Origin: an uncultured Pelagibacteraceae bacterium
GTDB taxonomy: Bacteria > Pseudomonadota > Alphaproteobacteria > Pelagibacterales > Pelagibacteraceae
DNA length: 64,000 bases
Direction of reading: 5' to 3'
NCBI GenBank assembly: GCA_902554995.1
Contig: CACDQT010000001.1
Span: 1-64,000, forward strand
Shown here: positions 44,509-53,953 of the stretch, piece after piece
How positions within the stretch are numbered: the stretch's first letter is position 1
Layout of the letters: every line of letters begins with the position of its first letter
Made by a program: the position numbers and the translations under genes
Notes under the pieces: model-generated
What the model was told of the DNA's origin: nothing
Database searches by the model: none
What the model saw: the letters and a program-made list of their open reading frames with translations, nothing else

Positions 44509-45300
44509 TTAGTAAGCTTTAGAGTCTTCTTTTGATTTGATTGATTTTAATTTAGATACAGCATCTTTTGCACCTGCACTCATATACCTTTGATCGGATC
44601 CAATGGTTACCAAATTAAATCCTAAATTAAGCATTTTTTTTGCATACTCTGGACTAGCATTATGAATACCCGCAAAAATTTTATTTTTTTTTGCATGTTC
44701 CAATATATTTAAAATCTTTTCATAAGTTGGACTTCCTTCAGGATTATCAAAAGCTGGTTTTTGACCTATAGCCAGACTTAAATCAGCAGGTCCAATATAA
44801 ATTCCATCTATTCCAGGCGTGCTCATAATTTCATCTAATTTATCTAAGGCTTCTTTTGTCTCTATCATTGCCATTTTTAAAATCTCATCATTGGCAAAAT
44901 CTCCATAATCTGAACCTCCATAAATCAAACCTCTAATTGGTCCAAAACTTCTATACCCTTTAGGGGGATACATGCATGCTTGAACAAATTTTTCAGCTTC
45001 AAATTTGTTGCTCACCATTGGACAAATTACGCCGTAGCACCCTGCATCTAAAATTTTCATTATTTGTTCTGGTTCATTCCAGTTTACTCTTGCTAAAGGA
45101 GTAACATCCGTAGATGAAATTGATTGCAGCATTTGTAATGCATTTGGATAATCTATAACACCATGTTGCATATCAATTGTAAGTGAGTCCCAACCTTGAT
45201 GAGACATTACTTCCGCTGAAAAAGAGCTAGGAATTTGTAACCAGCCATTAATTATTTGCTCACCATCTCTCATCATCTTTTTTATTTTATTTGGCCTCAT
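44509..45300 (-). CDS. HpcH/HpaI-family aldolase (2-keto-3-deoxy acid aldolase)
   Basis: These class II aldolases cleave 2-keto-3-deoxy acids to pyruvate plus an aldehyde. The 263 residues show the family motifs NGWLQIPSS, DSLTIDMQHGVIDY (~38-51), the catalytic Arg in TPLARVNW (~71), the metal ligands Glu in AMIETKEAL (~144) and Asp in YIGPADLSLAIG (~172), all in place. It resembles RhmA/GarL. It sits one base after the ALDH stop, so product aldehyde could pass straight to that enzyme. Substrate is inferred, not shown. Confidence 0.9.
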   Translation of the reverse strand: MRPNKIKKMMRDGEQIINGWLQIPSSFSAEVMSHQGWDSLTIDMQHGVIDYPNALQMLQSISSTDVTPLARVNWNEPEQIMKILDAGCYGVICPMVSNKFEAEKFVQACMYPPKGYRSFGPIRGLIYGGSDYGDFANDEILKMAMIETKEALDKLDEIMSTPGIDGIYIGPADLSLAIGQKPAFDNPEGSPTYEKILNILEHAKKNKIFAGIHNASPEYAKKMLNLGFNLVTIGSDQRYMSAGAKDAVSKLKSIKSKEDSKAY

Positions 45301-45301
45301 T

Positions 45302-46744
45302 TTAAGATTTCAAACCAAGGTGAGTGTACTTTATATTAAGATAATCTTTAATTGCCATGGAACCACCTTCACGTCCATATCCAGTTTGTTTAATTCCGCC
45401 AAAAGGTGCCTCAGCTATCGCAACTGCAGGAGTATTAACCGCTACAGTACCAGTTTCCATTAATTCTGAAGCTCTGTGAGCTTTGTCCATAGAATTTGTA
45501 TAAATATAACTACATAATCCTAAGTCATTATCATTAGCTCTCTCAACTACTTCATCAAAAGTTTTAAATGACAACATTGGAACTAATGGACCAAATGGTT
45601 CTTGTTTCATTATTGTAAAATTGTCCTTTACATTGTCAAAAACTGTTGGCTCATAAAAATATCCTTTGTTAAAACCTTGAGGTCTTTTTCCACCTAATAA
45701 AACTTTTGCTCCTTCCTTTTTAGTTGTTTCAACTAATTCTTCTATTTCTCCTAATCTTTTTGCAGTTGTTAAAGGACCTAACTGAACCCCTTCATCTAAA
45801 CCATTTCCAATTTTTAATTTTTTTGTTCTTTCAATAAACGCATTAATGAATTCGTCTTTTTTATTTTCTTGTATATAAAATCTGTTAGGCGAAATACAAA
45901 CTTGACCATTATTTCTAAATTTTGCAGTAATTGCCATATCTGCAACTTTATTTATATCAACATCATCAAAAACTATAAAAGGTGAGTGTCCACTAAGCTC
46001 CATAGTAACTCTTTGAACTTTGTCTGCGGCCTTTTTTAAGATTAATTTACCTACTCTTGTTGATCCAGTAATTGAAACTTTTTTAATAATATCAGACTCT
46101 AACAACTCATTTGAAATACTTTCAGGATCTCCTGATAATAAGTTTACAACTCCAGGAGGGACTCCCGCTTCTTTACAAATATCTACCAACTCCATTACTG
46201 TTCCTGGAGTAATTACATCAGGCTTACAAATTACTGAACATCCGGCAGCTAATGCTGTTGAAATTTTTCTTGCTGCTAGAATTAAAGGAAAATTCCATGG
46301 CACTAAAGCTGCTACAACTCCAACTGGCTGATAATAAACATGAACTCTCGTATCTGGAAATCGACTTTCGACTGTTTGTCCATAAATTCTTTTTGTTTCT
46401 TCAGCATTCCACTCAAAAATATCAGCAGCCCCACCAGTTTCGCCAATTCCCTCTGCGAAAGGTTTTCCAACTTCAATCGTTAACCATTTTGCTAAAACAT
46501 CTTGTTTTTTTCTTAAAAGATCAGCAATTTTTCTAATAATATATGATCTCTGCCAAGGTAAAGTGTTTTTCCAAACTTCCAAACCTTTCTCTGCAGATTT
46601 AAGAGCTTTTTGAACATCTGCTGAAGACGCTTTAGACGCTTGGCCAATAATTTCTTCCGTAGCAGGATTTATAACATCGTAAGTTTCTTTTTTTTCCGCT
46701 TGTTGCCACTTACCATCAATGAACTGCCCAAATTTACTATACAT
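45302..46744 (-). CDS. NAD(P)-dependent aldehyde dehydrogenase (semialdehyde/lactaldehyde type)
   Basis: I start at the ATG at 46744 (MYSKFGQFIDGKWQQ), giving 480 residues; the frame stays open for 37 more codons, but that would run into iolD. Motifs are VAALVPWNFPLILAARKIS (~151-170), the Glu in MELSGHSPFIVF (~250) and the catalytic Cys in NNGQVCISPNRF (~282-293). The pattern is of the GabD/AldA group, which covers succinic, lactic and glycolic aldehydes. It is first in an operon with the HpcH/HpaI aldolase, so the substrate may be the aldehyde released there. It is divergent from iolD by 54 bases. Confidence 0.88.
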   Translation of the reverse strand: MYSKFGQFIDGKWQQAEKKETYDVINPATEEIIGQASKASSADVQKALKSAEKGLEVWKNTLPWQRSYIIRKIADLLRKKQDVLAKWLTIEVGKPFAEGIGETGGAADIFEWNAEETKRIYGQTVESRFPDTRVHVYYQPVGVVAALVPWNFPLILAARKISTALAAGCSVICKPDVITPGTVMELVDICKEAGVPPGVVNLLSGDPESISNELLESDIIKKVSITGSTRVGKLILKKAADKVQRVTMELSGHSPFIVFDDVDINKVADMAITAKFRNNGQVCISPNRFYIQENKKDEFINAFIERTKKLKIGNGLDEGVQLGPLTTAKRLGEIEELVETTKKEGAKVLLGGKRPQGFNKGYFYEPTVFDNVKDNFTIMKQEPFGPLVPMLSFKTFDEVVERANDNDLGLCSYIYTNSMDKAHRASELMETGTVAVNTPAVAIAEAPFGGIKQTGYGREGGSMAIKDYLNIKYTHLGLKS

Positions 46745-46798
46745 AATTTTTATTTTATGGTTAATTAAGCGAAATTTTAAGAGAATATATCTACAATT

Positions 46799-48643
46799 AT
46801 GAAAAAAATAAAGCTTACATGTGCTCATGCAATTGTAAAGTTCCTGACTTCTCAAAAAATTCTTATCGATGGTAAAAAAGAACCTTTATTCGCTGGTGCT
46901 TTTGGAATATTTGGTCATGGTAATGTAGCTTGTTTAGGACAAGCTTTAGAGGAAAATAAAGATAAACTTCCAACTTATAGAGGTCATCATGAGCAAAACA
47001 TGGCTTTAACAGGAATTGCTTACGCTAGAGCAAAAAGAAGAAAACAAGTATTTGTAGCAACAAGTTCTGTAGGTCCTGGTTCTACAAATATGGTAACAGC
47101 TGCAGCAGTTGCGATGAGTAATAGACTGCCAATTTTATTTCTTCCTGGTGATACTTACGCAAACAGGATGCCTGATCCAGTCTTACAACAAGTAGAACAT
47201 TTTAATAATCCAGGAATTACTCAAAATGATGCTTTTAAACCAGTTACAAAATATTTTGATAGAATAACTAGACCAGAACAAATTTTACAAACATTTACTC
47301 AAGCTGTACAAGTTTTATTAGACCCAGCTGATTGTGGTCCAGTATGCATATCTTTATGTCAGGATATACAAGGAGAAATTTTTGATTATCCTGAGGATTT
47401 TTTTAAAGAAAAAATCCATAATATACGAAGACCAAGACCTGATGATTTTCAAATTAAAGAGGCAGCTGAAAAAATTAAAAAATCAAAAAAACCAATCATA
47501 ATTTCTGGTGGAGGTGTTTTTTACTCAGATGCAATGGAGGAACTTTCTACTTTTGCAGTTAAACACAATATACCTGTAACACAAACTGTAATGGGTTATT
47601 CTTCTATGAAAAGAGATCATTCTCATTTTTTAGGACCTATTGGAGGTTTAGGAGGAAAAGCAGCAAACAACTTTGCAAAAAAAACTGATTTAGCGATTGC
47701 TATTGGAACTAAGTTAGGAGATTTCACAACCGGGTCATGGTCCAATTTTGAAAATCCAAATTTTTCATTAGTATCAATTAATGTTGCAAGATTTGATGCT
47801 AGTAAGCATATGGCACAATCAATTATTGGAGATGCAAAAGTTTCTTTAAATGAACTATCGCAAGCCTTAGGAGATTGGAAAGCATCTGAGGAATGGCATA
47901 AAAAATCTAGAGATGAACTTAAATCTTGGAATGAATATGTTGATAAAGAAAGTGGGCCAACTAATCAAAATCTCCCAAGTTACGCTCATGCAGTTGGTGC
48001 AATTTATAGAAACTCTGATCCAAGTGATATCGCTGTCACTGCAGCTGGAGGTTTGGTAGGTGAAGTTGTTCAAATTTGGAGACCAAGAGAACTTAATACT
48101 CATGAAACAGAGTGGGGCTTTAGTTGTATGAGTTATGAAATTTCTGGAGCTTTAGGAATTAAAATGGCCAACCCAGACAAAGAAGTTATCACATTTGTAG
48201 GTGATGGATCATATTTACTTTATAATTCAGATATATATTCATCTGTAATAACTAATAATAAACTAATTGTAATTGTCTGTGATAATGGTGGCCACGCTGT
48301 CATTAACAGACTTCAATTATTTAAGGGTGGAAAAGAATTTAATTGTTTGTTTGAGAGTTCAAATGTTTCAAATTTAGTAAAAGTAAATTTTGCAAAACAT
48401 GCAGAAAGTATGGGGGCAAAGTCTGAAGAGGTAAGTTCTATCAGTGAATTAGAGGAAGCTTTCAAAAGAGCGAAGAAATCAAAAGTGACTTACGTTATTT
48501 CAATCAAAACTCATTCGTATCAATGGCTTGAAGGATCAGCATATTGGGAAAGTCCAACTTTAGAAATTCCCAAAACCAAAGAAAATGAAAAAGCTCTAAA
48601 ATTACACAAAGAAGGTAAAGCAAAACAAAGACAGGGAGTATAA
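46799..48643 (+). CDS. iolD: 3D-(3,5/4)-trihydroxycyclohexane-1,2-dione hydrolase
   Basis: IolD is the thiamin-diphosphate enzyme that opens the inositol ring to 5-deoxy-glucuronate. The 614 residues match the IolD length. The ThDP domains show AFGIFGHGNVACLGQAL (~37-53), YRGHHEQNMALTGIAYARA (~62-80, catalytic Glu), and the Mg/ThDP motif in FVGDGSYLLYNSDIY (~470-484) followed by NNGG-like CDNGGHAVINR. The length and RGHHEQ block point to IolD rather than acetolactate synthase. First gene of a plus run with a Gfo/Idh dehydrogenase and a ROK kinase. Confidence 0.93.
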   Translation: MKKIKLTCAHAIVKFLTSQKILIDGKKEPLFAGAFGIFGHGNVACLGQALEENKDKLPTYRGHHEQNMALTGIAYARAKRRKQVFVATSSVGPGSTNMVTAAAVAMSNRLPILFLPGDTYANRMPDPVLQQVEHFNNPGITQNDAFKPVTKYFDRITRPEQILQTFTQAVQVLLDPADCGPVCISLCQDIQGEIFDYPEDFFKEKIHNIRRPRPDDFQIKEAAEKIKKSKKPIIISGGGVFYSDAMEELSTFAVKHNIPVTQTVMGYSSMKRDHSHFLGPIGGLGGKAANNFAKKTDLAIAIGTKLGDFTTGSWSNFENPNFSLVSINVARFDASKHMAQSIIGDAKVSLNELSQALGDWKASEEWHKKSRDELKSWNEYVDKESGPTNQNLPSYAHAVGAIYRNSDPSDIAVTAAGGLVGEVVQIWRPRELNTHETEWGFSCMSYEISGALGIKMANPDKEVITFVGDGSYLLYNSDIYSSVITNNKLIVIVCDNGGHAVINRLQLFKGGKEFNCLFESSNVSNLVKVNFAKHAESMGAKSEEVSSISELEEAFKRAKKSKVTYVISIKTHSYQWLEGSAYWESPTLEIPKTKENEKALKLHKEGKAKQRQGV

Positions 48644-48648
48644 CCCTA

Positions 48649-49809
48649 ATGAGCAAAGTATTTAAAGTTGGCTTAATTGGTTGTGGTCATATCGCAGAAA
48701 CATATTTCAGAGCTCACAAATATTTCAAAAATTTTAAAATCATTAAATGTGCAGATGTTAAAGAAAAAGCAGCTAAGAAATGTGCTAAAATTTATAAAAT
48801 TAAAGCAGTTTCGGTAAGTAATTTACTAAAAGATAAACAGGTTGAAATAATATTAAACTTAACCCCTCCAAAAGTTCATTACCAAATTGCAAAAAAGTCT
48901 TTGTTAAATGGTAAACATGTATACTCAGAAAAACCACTAGCAATTAATTTAAAAGATGGAAAAGAATTACTAAAGCTCTCAAAAAAAAAGAAATTATATT
49001 TAGGAAATGCTCCAGATACTTTTTTAGGAGGAGGCAATCAAAAATCGAAAGAATTATTAGAAAGCAAAAGTATAGGCAAAGTAAATTTAGGTAATGCGAT
49101 TTTTGCTTTTCCAGGGGTTCAATCTTATCATCCAGACCCAGAACCATGGTTTGCAAAAAAAGAAGGTGGTCCAGTAATTGATATGGGACCTTATTATCTC
49201 ACTGCATTAGTAAATTTATTGGGTCCAGCCAAAGAGGTAAAAGCAGCAAGTTTAATGAAAGGTTCACGATTTAGAACAATTGGTATTGGTCCTAAAAAGG
49301 GAAAAAGAATTAAGGTAGAATGTCCAACTACATATTTTACAACAATCATATTTGAAAATGGAAGCATAATCAGACTCACTTTATCTTTTGATGTTATAGC
49401 CCATCAAAGAAATCATATTGAACTTTATGGAACCAAAGGTTCAATGATTGTGCCAGATCCTAATATGTTTGGTGGTTCAGTTTATATTTGTAAAAAATTA
49501 GGAAGCCCATGGAAAGAATTTAAAACAAATCAAATGCCGCTAGGAAAAATTAATATTAGAACGCAAAGTTCTAGAGCAAATGAGTCACCTACTAACGCTA
49601 ATTACAGAGGAGTTGGTCTTGCAGAAATGGCTTATTGTATTGATAAAAAAAAGATACATAGATGCAATGGAGAAGTATCTTTGCATGTTCTTGACTTGAT
49701 ACAATCAACTATGCAATCCGCTAAAACAAATAAACCAATTAGACTTAGTACAACATGTAAGATTCCAAAACTTTTTATTAATAAAGAAATAAATAAATTA
49801 ATGAGATAA
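48649..49809 (+). CDS. Gfo/Idh/MocA-family oxidoreductase
   Basis: The 386-residue NAD(P)-dependent dehydrogenase has a Rossmann fold (KVGLIGCGHIAETYFRAHK), the EKPLA motif (~95) with the catalytic Lys, and a C-terminal domain with GGPVIDMGPYYLTALVNLLG (~170-189). It is longer than iolG and less like it. It may oxidise another inositol isomer or a sugar. It lies five bases after iolD and three bases before the ROK kinase gene, so its role is probably in the same pathway. Confidence 0.88.
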   Translation: MSKVFKVGLIGCGHIAETYFRAHKYFKNFKIIKCADVKEKAAKKCAKIYKIKAVSVSNLLKDKQVEIILNLTPPKVHYQIAKKSLLNGKHVYSEKPLAINLKDGKELLKLSKKKKLYLGNAPDTFLGGGNQKSKELLESKSIGKVNLGNAIFAFPGVQSYHPDPEPWFAKKEGGPVIDMGPYYLTALVNLLGPAKEVKAASLMKGSRFRTIGIGPKKGKRIKVECPTTYFTTIIFENGSIIRLTLSFDVIAHQRNHIELYGTKGSMIVPDPNMFGGSVYICKKLGSPWKEFKTNQMPLGKINIRTQSSRANESPTNANYRGVGLAEMAYCIDKKKIHRCNGEVSLHVLDLIQSTMQSAKTNKPIRLSTTCKIPKLFINKEINKLMR

Positions 49810-49812
49810 AAT

Positions 49813-50715
49813 ATGCAGATTGGTATTGATCTTGGGGCAAGTAAAATAGAGTATGTATTATTAGATGATATTGGCAATGAGCATCATAGAGAAAGAACCG
49901 AAGTTCCAAAAAATTATAAAGATACATTATCCATAATTAAAAAAATAGTTATCGAACTTGAGCGTAAAGCTGGTAAAGAATTACCAGTGGGTGTATGTCA
50001 TCCAGGGATTCATTCTATTCAAACAGGACTAGTTAAAAATGCGCCTAATTCTTTTTGGATAAATGGTAAACCTTTACAAAGAGATTTACGGAGTGAGATT
50101 GGTAAAGAAATTTATTGTGAAAATGATGCAAACTGTTTTGCTTTATCAGAAGCAATTGATGGTTCTGGAAAACATTACAAAATAGTTTTTGGGGTAATTC
50201 TTGGATCTGGTGTTGGAGGCGGTTTGGTTATAGATAAACGAATTGTCAATGGACCTAATGGGATTACTGGAGAATGGGGGCACAATCAAATACCGAGCGC
50301 TTGTATTGAAGGTGTTCAAATAAAAAAAACTAATTTAAGAGCTGGGGAAATAGAAAACTTTGTTGCGGGTATAGGTATTTCTAAAGCGTTCAAAAACGAG
50401 TTTAAAAAGGATTTATCGGCTCAAAAGATATTTGAGATGCATAGAAAACTTGATTTAGATGCAGAAAAATTAATTGATAAATATAAAGATCAACTTGCTA
50501 TGTCTTTAGCCACTGTTGTTAATATTATTGATCCAGATGTGTTTGTTTTTGGGGGTGGGGTATCTAACGAAATAAATTTTTTAGATGAAATTAAACAAAA
50601 GATGAAAAAATTTGTAGCAGGGGGTGAATTTGAGGGGACTTTTTTAAAACCCAAATTTGGTGATGCAAGCGGTGTTCGGGGTGCAGCACGTTTAGCAAGA
50701 ACCACAAATTATTAA
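49813..50715 (+). CDS. ROK-family sugar kinase lacking the zinc motif
   Basis: ROK kinases phosphorylate sugars with ATP. The 300 residues have the opening IGIDLGASKIEYVLLDD, the catalytic-Asp region ENDANCFALSEA (~104-115), the glycine-rich VILGSGVGGGLV (~135-146), and EWGHNQIP (~155). In most ROK proteins the next segment is a zinc knuckle CxCGxxGCxE; here it is KTNLRAGEIEN, with all three cysteines of that motif absent. It may still be active, since some ROK kinases lack zinc. It is the third gene of the iolD run, and converges on the enolase-family gene. Confidence 0.85.
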   Translation: MQIGIDLGASKIEYVLLDDIGNEHHRERTEVPKNYKDTLSIIKKIVIELERKAGKELPVGVCHPGIHSIQTGLVKNAPNSFWINGKPLQRDLRSEIGKEIYCENDANCFALSEAIDGSGKHYKIVFGVILGSGVGGGLVIDKRIVNGPNGITGEWGHNQIPSACIEGVQIKKTNLRAGEIENFVAGIGISKAFKNEFKKDLSAQKIFEMHRKLDLDAEKLIDKYKDQLAMSLATVVNIIDPDVFVFGGGVSNEINFLDEIKQKMKKFVAGGEFEGTFLKPKFGDASGVRGAARLARTTNY

Positions 50716-50716
50716 A

Positions 50717-51892
50717 TTAATCCACTATATCAAAATCTGATTTATACTTCTCATGAATTGATATACCTAATCCCGGAGTATTATCATCTAAGTTAATAAA
50801 ACCATCTTTTGGTTCTGGTTCGCCTTTAAATAAATAATAAAATAATTCATTACCTATTTCAACTTGATGCACGGGAAAAAATTCAGAAAACGGACAATTG
50901 TTACTAGCCATTGTAAGGTGGTAATTATGCATTTGACCAGCATGTGGAACAACAGGAACACCATACTTTTCTGCTAAAGAATTTATTTTATGGCCAGCAG
51001 TAATCCCTCCTACTCGATTTGCATCATATTGAATGAAACTTATAGCTTTTTGTTCTAAGAGGTGTTTAAATCCTAAATAACTGAACTCATGTTCACCACC
51101 AGCTATTGGAATATCACCCATCGAATTTAATTCTGCATATCCTGATATATCATCAGGTATTACAGGTTCTTCTAGCCATTTAGGTTTAAATTTAATTAAA
51201 TCTGGAATTATTTTTTTTGAATACTCTAAATCCCATCCCATATATGCCTCAAGCATCAGGTCTGTATCATATCCAACTACTTCTCTCACGGCATTTACTA
51301 GTTTAATATTTTTTTTGATTCCTTCATTCCCATCTTTTGGACCCCAACCAAATCGCATTTTAAACATTTTAAAACCTTCTTTTAAGTATTTTTCAGCTTC
51401 TATCTGGAGGTCTTTAATTGGTTGGCTATAAAGTTTTGATGCGTATACTGGTATCTTTTTTTTAGTTCTTCCACCCAGAAGTTCGAAAACAGGCTTATTT
51501 TTTAATTTGCCCATTAAGTCCCAAATGCCTAAATCAATTGCAGAAATACCAATCATTCCAATTCCTTTTCTGCCCCAAGCCATTGTGCTCCTATACATTT
51601 TATCCCACAAATAATTATAATCGAATGGGTCTTCACCTATAACTAAGTCTTTCAAGTAACAATCAATAGCTTTTTTTGTTACCTCTGGTGCTAGAGCTGC
51701 ATTTCCTAATCCTATCGTTCCATCATCAGCAATAATCTCGCATACCATCCACTGATGAAACCTAAAAGATTTCATTTTATCACCTGACTCTCTTAAAATA
51801 TCTGTAGGGTTTGTACAAAAGTTTTGAACAGGAGGAACTATTTCACCGGTCCACTTATAAATTTTAGTTTTGACATCTTTTATTTTTGTCAT
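50717..51892 (-). CDS. Mandelate racemase/enolase-superfamily sugar-acid dehydratase (L-rhamnonate dehydratase-like)
   Basis: These enzymes dehydrate sugar acids to 2-keto-3-deoxy acids with Mg. The 391 residues follow RhmD in pattern: [25 protein letters not shown] (metal Glu), [10 protein letters not shown] (metal Glu), [12 protein letters not shown] (catalytic His) and PFSEF. The first metal ligand, usually Asp, is Glu in [10 protein letters not shown] (~215). Fuconate, rhamnonate or related acids are possible substrates. Its ATG overlaps the pdxA2-like gene by 4 bases. It is the second gene of that operon. Confidence 0.85.
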   Translation of the reverse strand: MTKIKDVKTKIYKWTGEIVPPVQNFCTNPTDILRESGDKMKSFRFHQWMVCEIIADDGTIGLGNAALAPEVTKKAIDCYLKDLVIGEDPFDYNYLWDKMYRSTMAWGRKGIGMIGISAIDLGIWDLMGKLKNKPVFELLGGRTKKKIPVYASKLYSQPIKDLQIEAEKYLKEGFKMFKMRFGWGPKDGNEGIKKNIKLVNAVREVVGYDTDLMLEAYMGWDLEYSKKIIPDLIKFKPKWLEEPVIPDDISGYAELNSMGDIPIAGGEHEFSYLGFKHLLEQKAISFIQYDANRVGGITAGHKINSLAEKYGVPVVPHAGQMHNYHLTMASNNCPFSEFFPVHQVEIGNELFYYLFKGEPEPKDGFINLDDNTPGLGISIHEKYKSDFDIVD

Positions 51893-52887
51893 AACTTAGA
51901 TTTATTTTCTGCCATTGTTAATGCAATTTTAAAAGACTGCAAAGTAGGCTCTAGATTAGCTTTATTTTTTCCAGCAATGTCAAACGCAGTTCCATGTGCT
52001 GGTGTGGTAATTGGAATAGGAAGTCCACCTTGTACTGTCACACCTCTATCAAAACCAAAAGCCTTAAGCCCTGATTGTAATGCATCATGATACATACCCA
52101 CAATGCAATCATGGTTTTTATTTTTAAATGCTGTAATAAAAGAGGTATCACAAGGCAAAGGACCGTCTGCATTAATCCCTAGTTTTTTTGCTTGATTTAT
52201 AGCTGGAATTATCTCATTTTTTTCTTCAACACCAAATTCAGCATGTGGGTTTAAAGCTTGGACTGCCACTCTTGGGTTTTTAATGCCATTAAGTTTCATA
52301 GCCTCATTAATTAGTTTAATTGGTTTAATGATATTGTCTTTTTTAATATATTTTGGAACTTCACTAATCGGAATATGAGAAGTTACTCTTGCAGTCCAAA
52401 AATTGTCCACAACATTAAATTCACAAAAGAAATTTTTTACATTTAATTTTTCAGCCATCAGGTGAAGCTCATCAGAATGTTTGTTTCCCCCCATAATCAT
52501 GCTAGTTTTATTGAAAGGACCAAAGTTTATAGCGTGTATTTTGTTTTGTTTTGAAAGTTCTAAAGCCACATCTAAAGCTTCAAGTACACTTTCACCAGCT
52601 TCTTTTGAGCATTCAGAAAGGGTATAGCTATAATTTTTTCCTTTGGATACATCTAAAAGAAACTTATTTCCATTTTCAAAATTTATTTGATCAAAATTAT
52701 TTACAATTTTAAGATCAATATTACTTCCTGAGATTTTATTTCCATTATCTAAAATATTTTTTTCTCCAATGACAATAATATTTACCTTTTCAGTGATCTT
52801 TTCAGTCAATAATCTTGATATAAGTTCTGGTCCAATGCCTGATGGGTCCCCTAATAATACTCCAATATTAATTCTATTTTTTGACAT
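51889..52887 (-). CDS. PdxA2-type dehydrogenase (4-hydroxythreonine-4-phosphate dehydrogenase family)
   Basis: PdxA-family enzymes oxidise and decarboxylate 4-phospho-2,3-dihydroxy acids. The 332 residues show [13 protein letters not shown] (~10-22), the metal-binding ALNPHAEFG (~210, His), and the third His in [16 protein letters not shown] (~262-277), then [16 protein letters not shown]. The sequence departs from biosynthetic PdxA in these loops, as in catabolic PdxA2 proteins that act in four-carbon acid pathways. No DUF1537 kinase, the usual partner, is adjacent. It is divergent from tctC over 69 bases. Confidence 0.83.
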   Translation of the reverse strand: MSKNRINIGVLLGDPSGIGPELISRLLTEKITEKVNIIVIGEKNILDNGNKISGSNIDLKIVNNFDQINFENGNKFLLDVSKGKNYSYTLSECSKEAGESVLEALDVALELSKQNKIHAINFGPFNKTSMIMGGNKHSDELHLMAEKLNVKNFFCEFNVVDNFWTARVTSHIPISEVPKYIKKDNIIKPIKLINEAMKLNGIKNPRVAVQALNPHAEFGVEEKNEIIPAINQAKKLGINADGPLPCDTSFITAFKNKNHDCIVGMYHDALQSGLKAFGFDRGVTVQGGLPIPITTPAHGTAFDIAGKNKANLEPTLQSFKIALTMAENKSKL

Positions 52888-52902
52888 TTTTTTCTTTACG
52901 GG

Positions 52903-52931
52903 TTGTATCAGATAATGTTTAAATATTTAAT
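52903..52931 (+). promoter_or_regulatory. Possible promoter of the tct operon
   Basis: TTGTAT (52903-52908), 17-base spacer, TTTAAT (52926-52931). A transcript start near 52938 would leave a short leader with AAGAGGGAAA before the ATG. The match is fair, and the AT-rich background lowers its weight. Confidence 0.4.
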
Positions 52932-52956
52932 TATAAATTAACTTAAGAGGGAAATA

Positions 52957-53931
52957 ATGAAAAAAAGCTTCAAATTATTTTTAGCCGCTGCTTTTTTAGT
53001 AACTGAATTTTTCGTTGTTGCTCTTCCATTGATGATTACTTCTGCTAAAGCAGATGGTCATCCAATTCAAGCTATCACGCATGCTGGTTTTGGTGGTGGA
53101 ACTGACGTAACTACTAGAATGATGTTATTAAGAGCAAGAAGAGTTCTTAAACAAGATATGCAATTAGTGAATAAAAAAGGTGGTGGCGGTGCTGCATCTA
53201 TGGATTATATGATGACTTTACCTGCAGATGGTAACCACACTTTAACTTGGACTACTGGACATGCAGTGTCAATGGCTTTAGGGAAAACTAAAGTTAAAAT
53301 TAGTGATATGCAACCATTAGCGAGAGGAACTGATGATCCACAATTATTCGTTGTAAATTGTAAATCTGATATCAAGGATGCTAAAAAGTTTATCAGTACA
53401 CAAAAATCAAAATCATTAAAATATGGTACAACACATACAGGTGGTATTGATGATGTAAGTGCTATTGCTTTTACAAAAAAAGGTGGATTAAAAGATCCGA
53501 CTATTGTTGCTTATAAAGGAGTTGCCCCAATTAAAACAAACCTTATTAAAGGTGATATTGATGTAGGTGTTCTAAATTTGGGAGAAGCGCTTACAGAAAT
53601 AAATGAGGGTAAACTTTGTGTATCGGTTGTGCTTGCAAATAACAGAATGGCTAAAATTGGTGACTCACCTACAGCTAAAGAATTAGGAATACCTGTTTCT
53701 TTGTCAACTGTTAGAGGATTTGTAACTAAAAAAGGAGCTCCAGCAGACAGAGTAAAACAATTAGAAGCTGGAATGATGAAAGCTATGAGTCACAACTACT
53801 ACAAAAATTTCTTAACTGAAATTGGTCTTGATGAGACTAGTGTGGTTGGTGCTGATGAGTGGGGTAAGCAGATGGAAGAAATGCTTACAGAAATGACTGC
53901 TCAATTAAAAGCTTTAGGTTACATAAAGTAA
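52957..53931 (+). CDS. tctC: Tripartite tricarboxylate transporter substrate-binding protein
   Basis: TctC-type (Bug) proteins bind carboxylates in the periplasm for the TctAB carrier. The 324 residues begin with a signal peptide (FLAAAFLVTEFFVVALPLM, cleavage after SAKA) and have the Bug fold: AGFGGGTDVTTRMMLLRAR (~45-63), NKKGGGGAASMDYM (~73-86), LKYGTTHTGG and VAYKGVAPIKTNLIKGDIDVG (~189-209; in part). It heads the tctC-tctB-tctA-SDR-FAH operon and is followed by a terminator within tctB. Confidence 0.94.
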   Translation: MKKSFKLFLAAAFLVTEFFVVALPLMITSAKADGHPIQAITHAGFGGGTDVTTRMMLLRARRVLKQDMQLVNKKGGGGAASMDYMMTLPADGNHTLTWTTGHAVSMALGKTKVKISDMQPLARGTDDPQLFVVNCKSDIKDAKKFISTQKSKSLKYGTTHTGGIDDVSAIAFTKKGGLKDPTIVAYKGVAPIKTNLIKGDIDVGVLNLGEALTEINEGKLCVSVVLANNRMAKIGDSPTAKELGIPVSLSTVRGFVTKKGAPADRVKQLEAGMMKAMSHNYYKNFLTEIGLDETSVVGADEWGKQMEEMLTEMTAQLKALGYIK

Positions 53932-53953
53932 TTAAAATTCGTACATTGATTTA

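Noticed and set aside
46745-46855. Longer start of the aldehyde dehydrogenase
   Set aside because: The extra 37 residues would overlap the start of divergent iolD and do not look like an ALDH N-terminus; MYSKFGQFIDG is typical.
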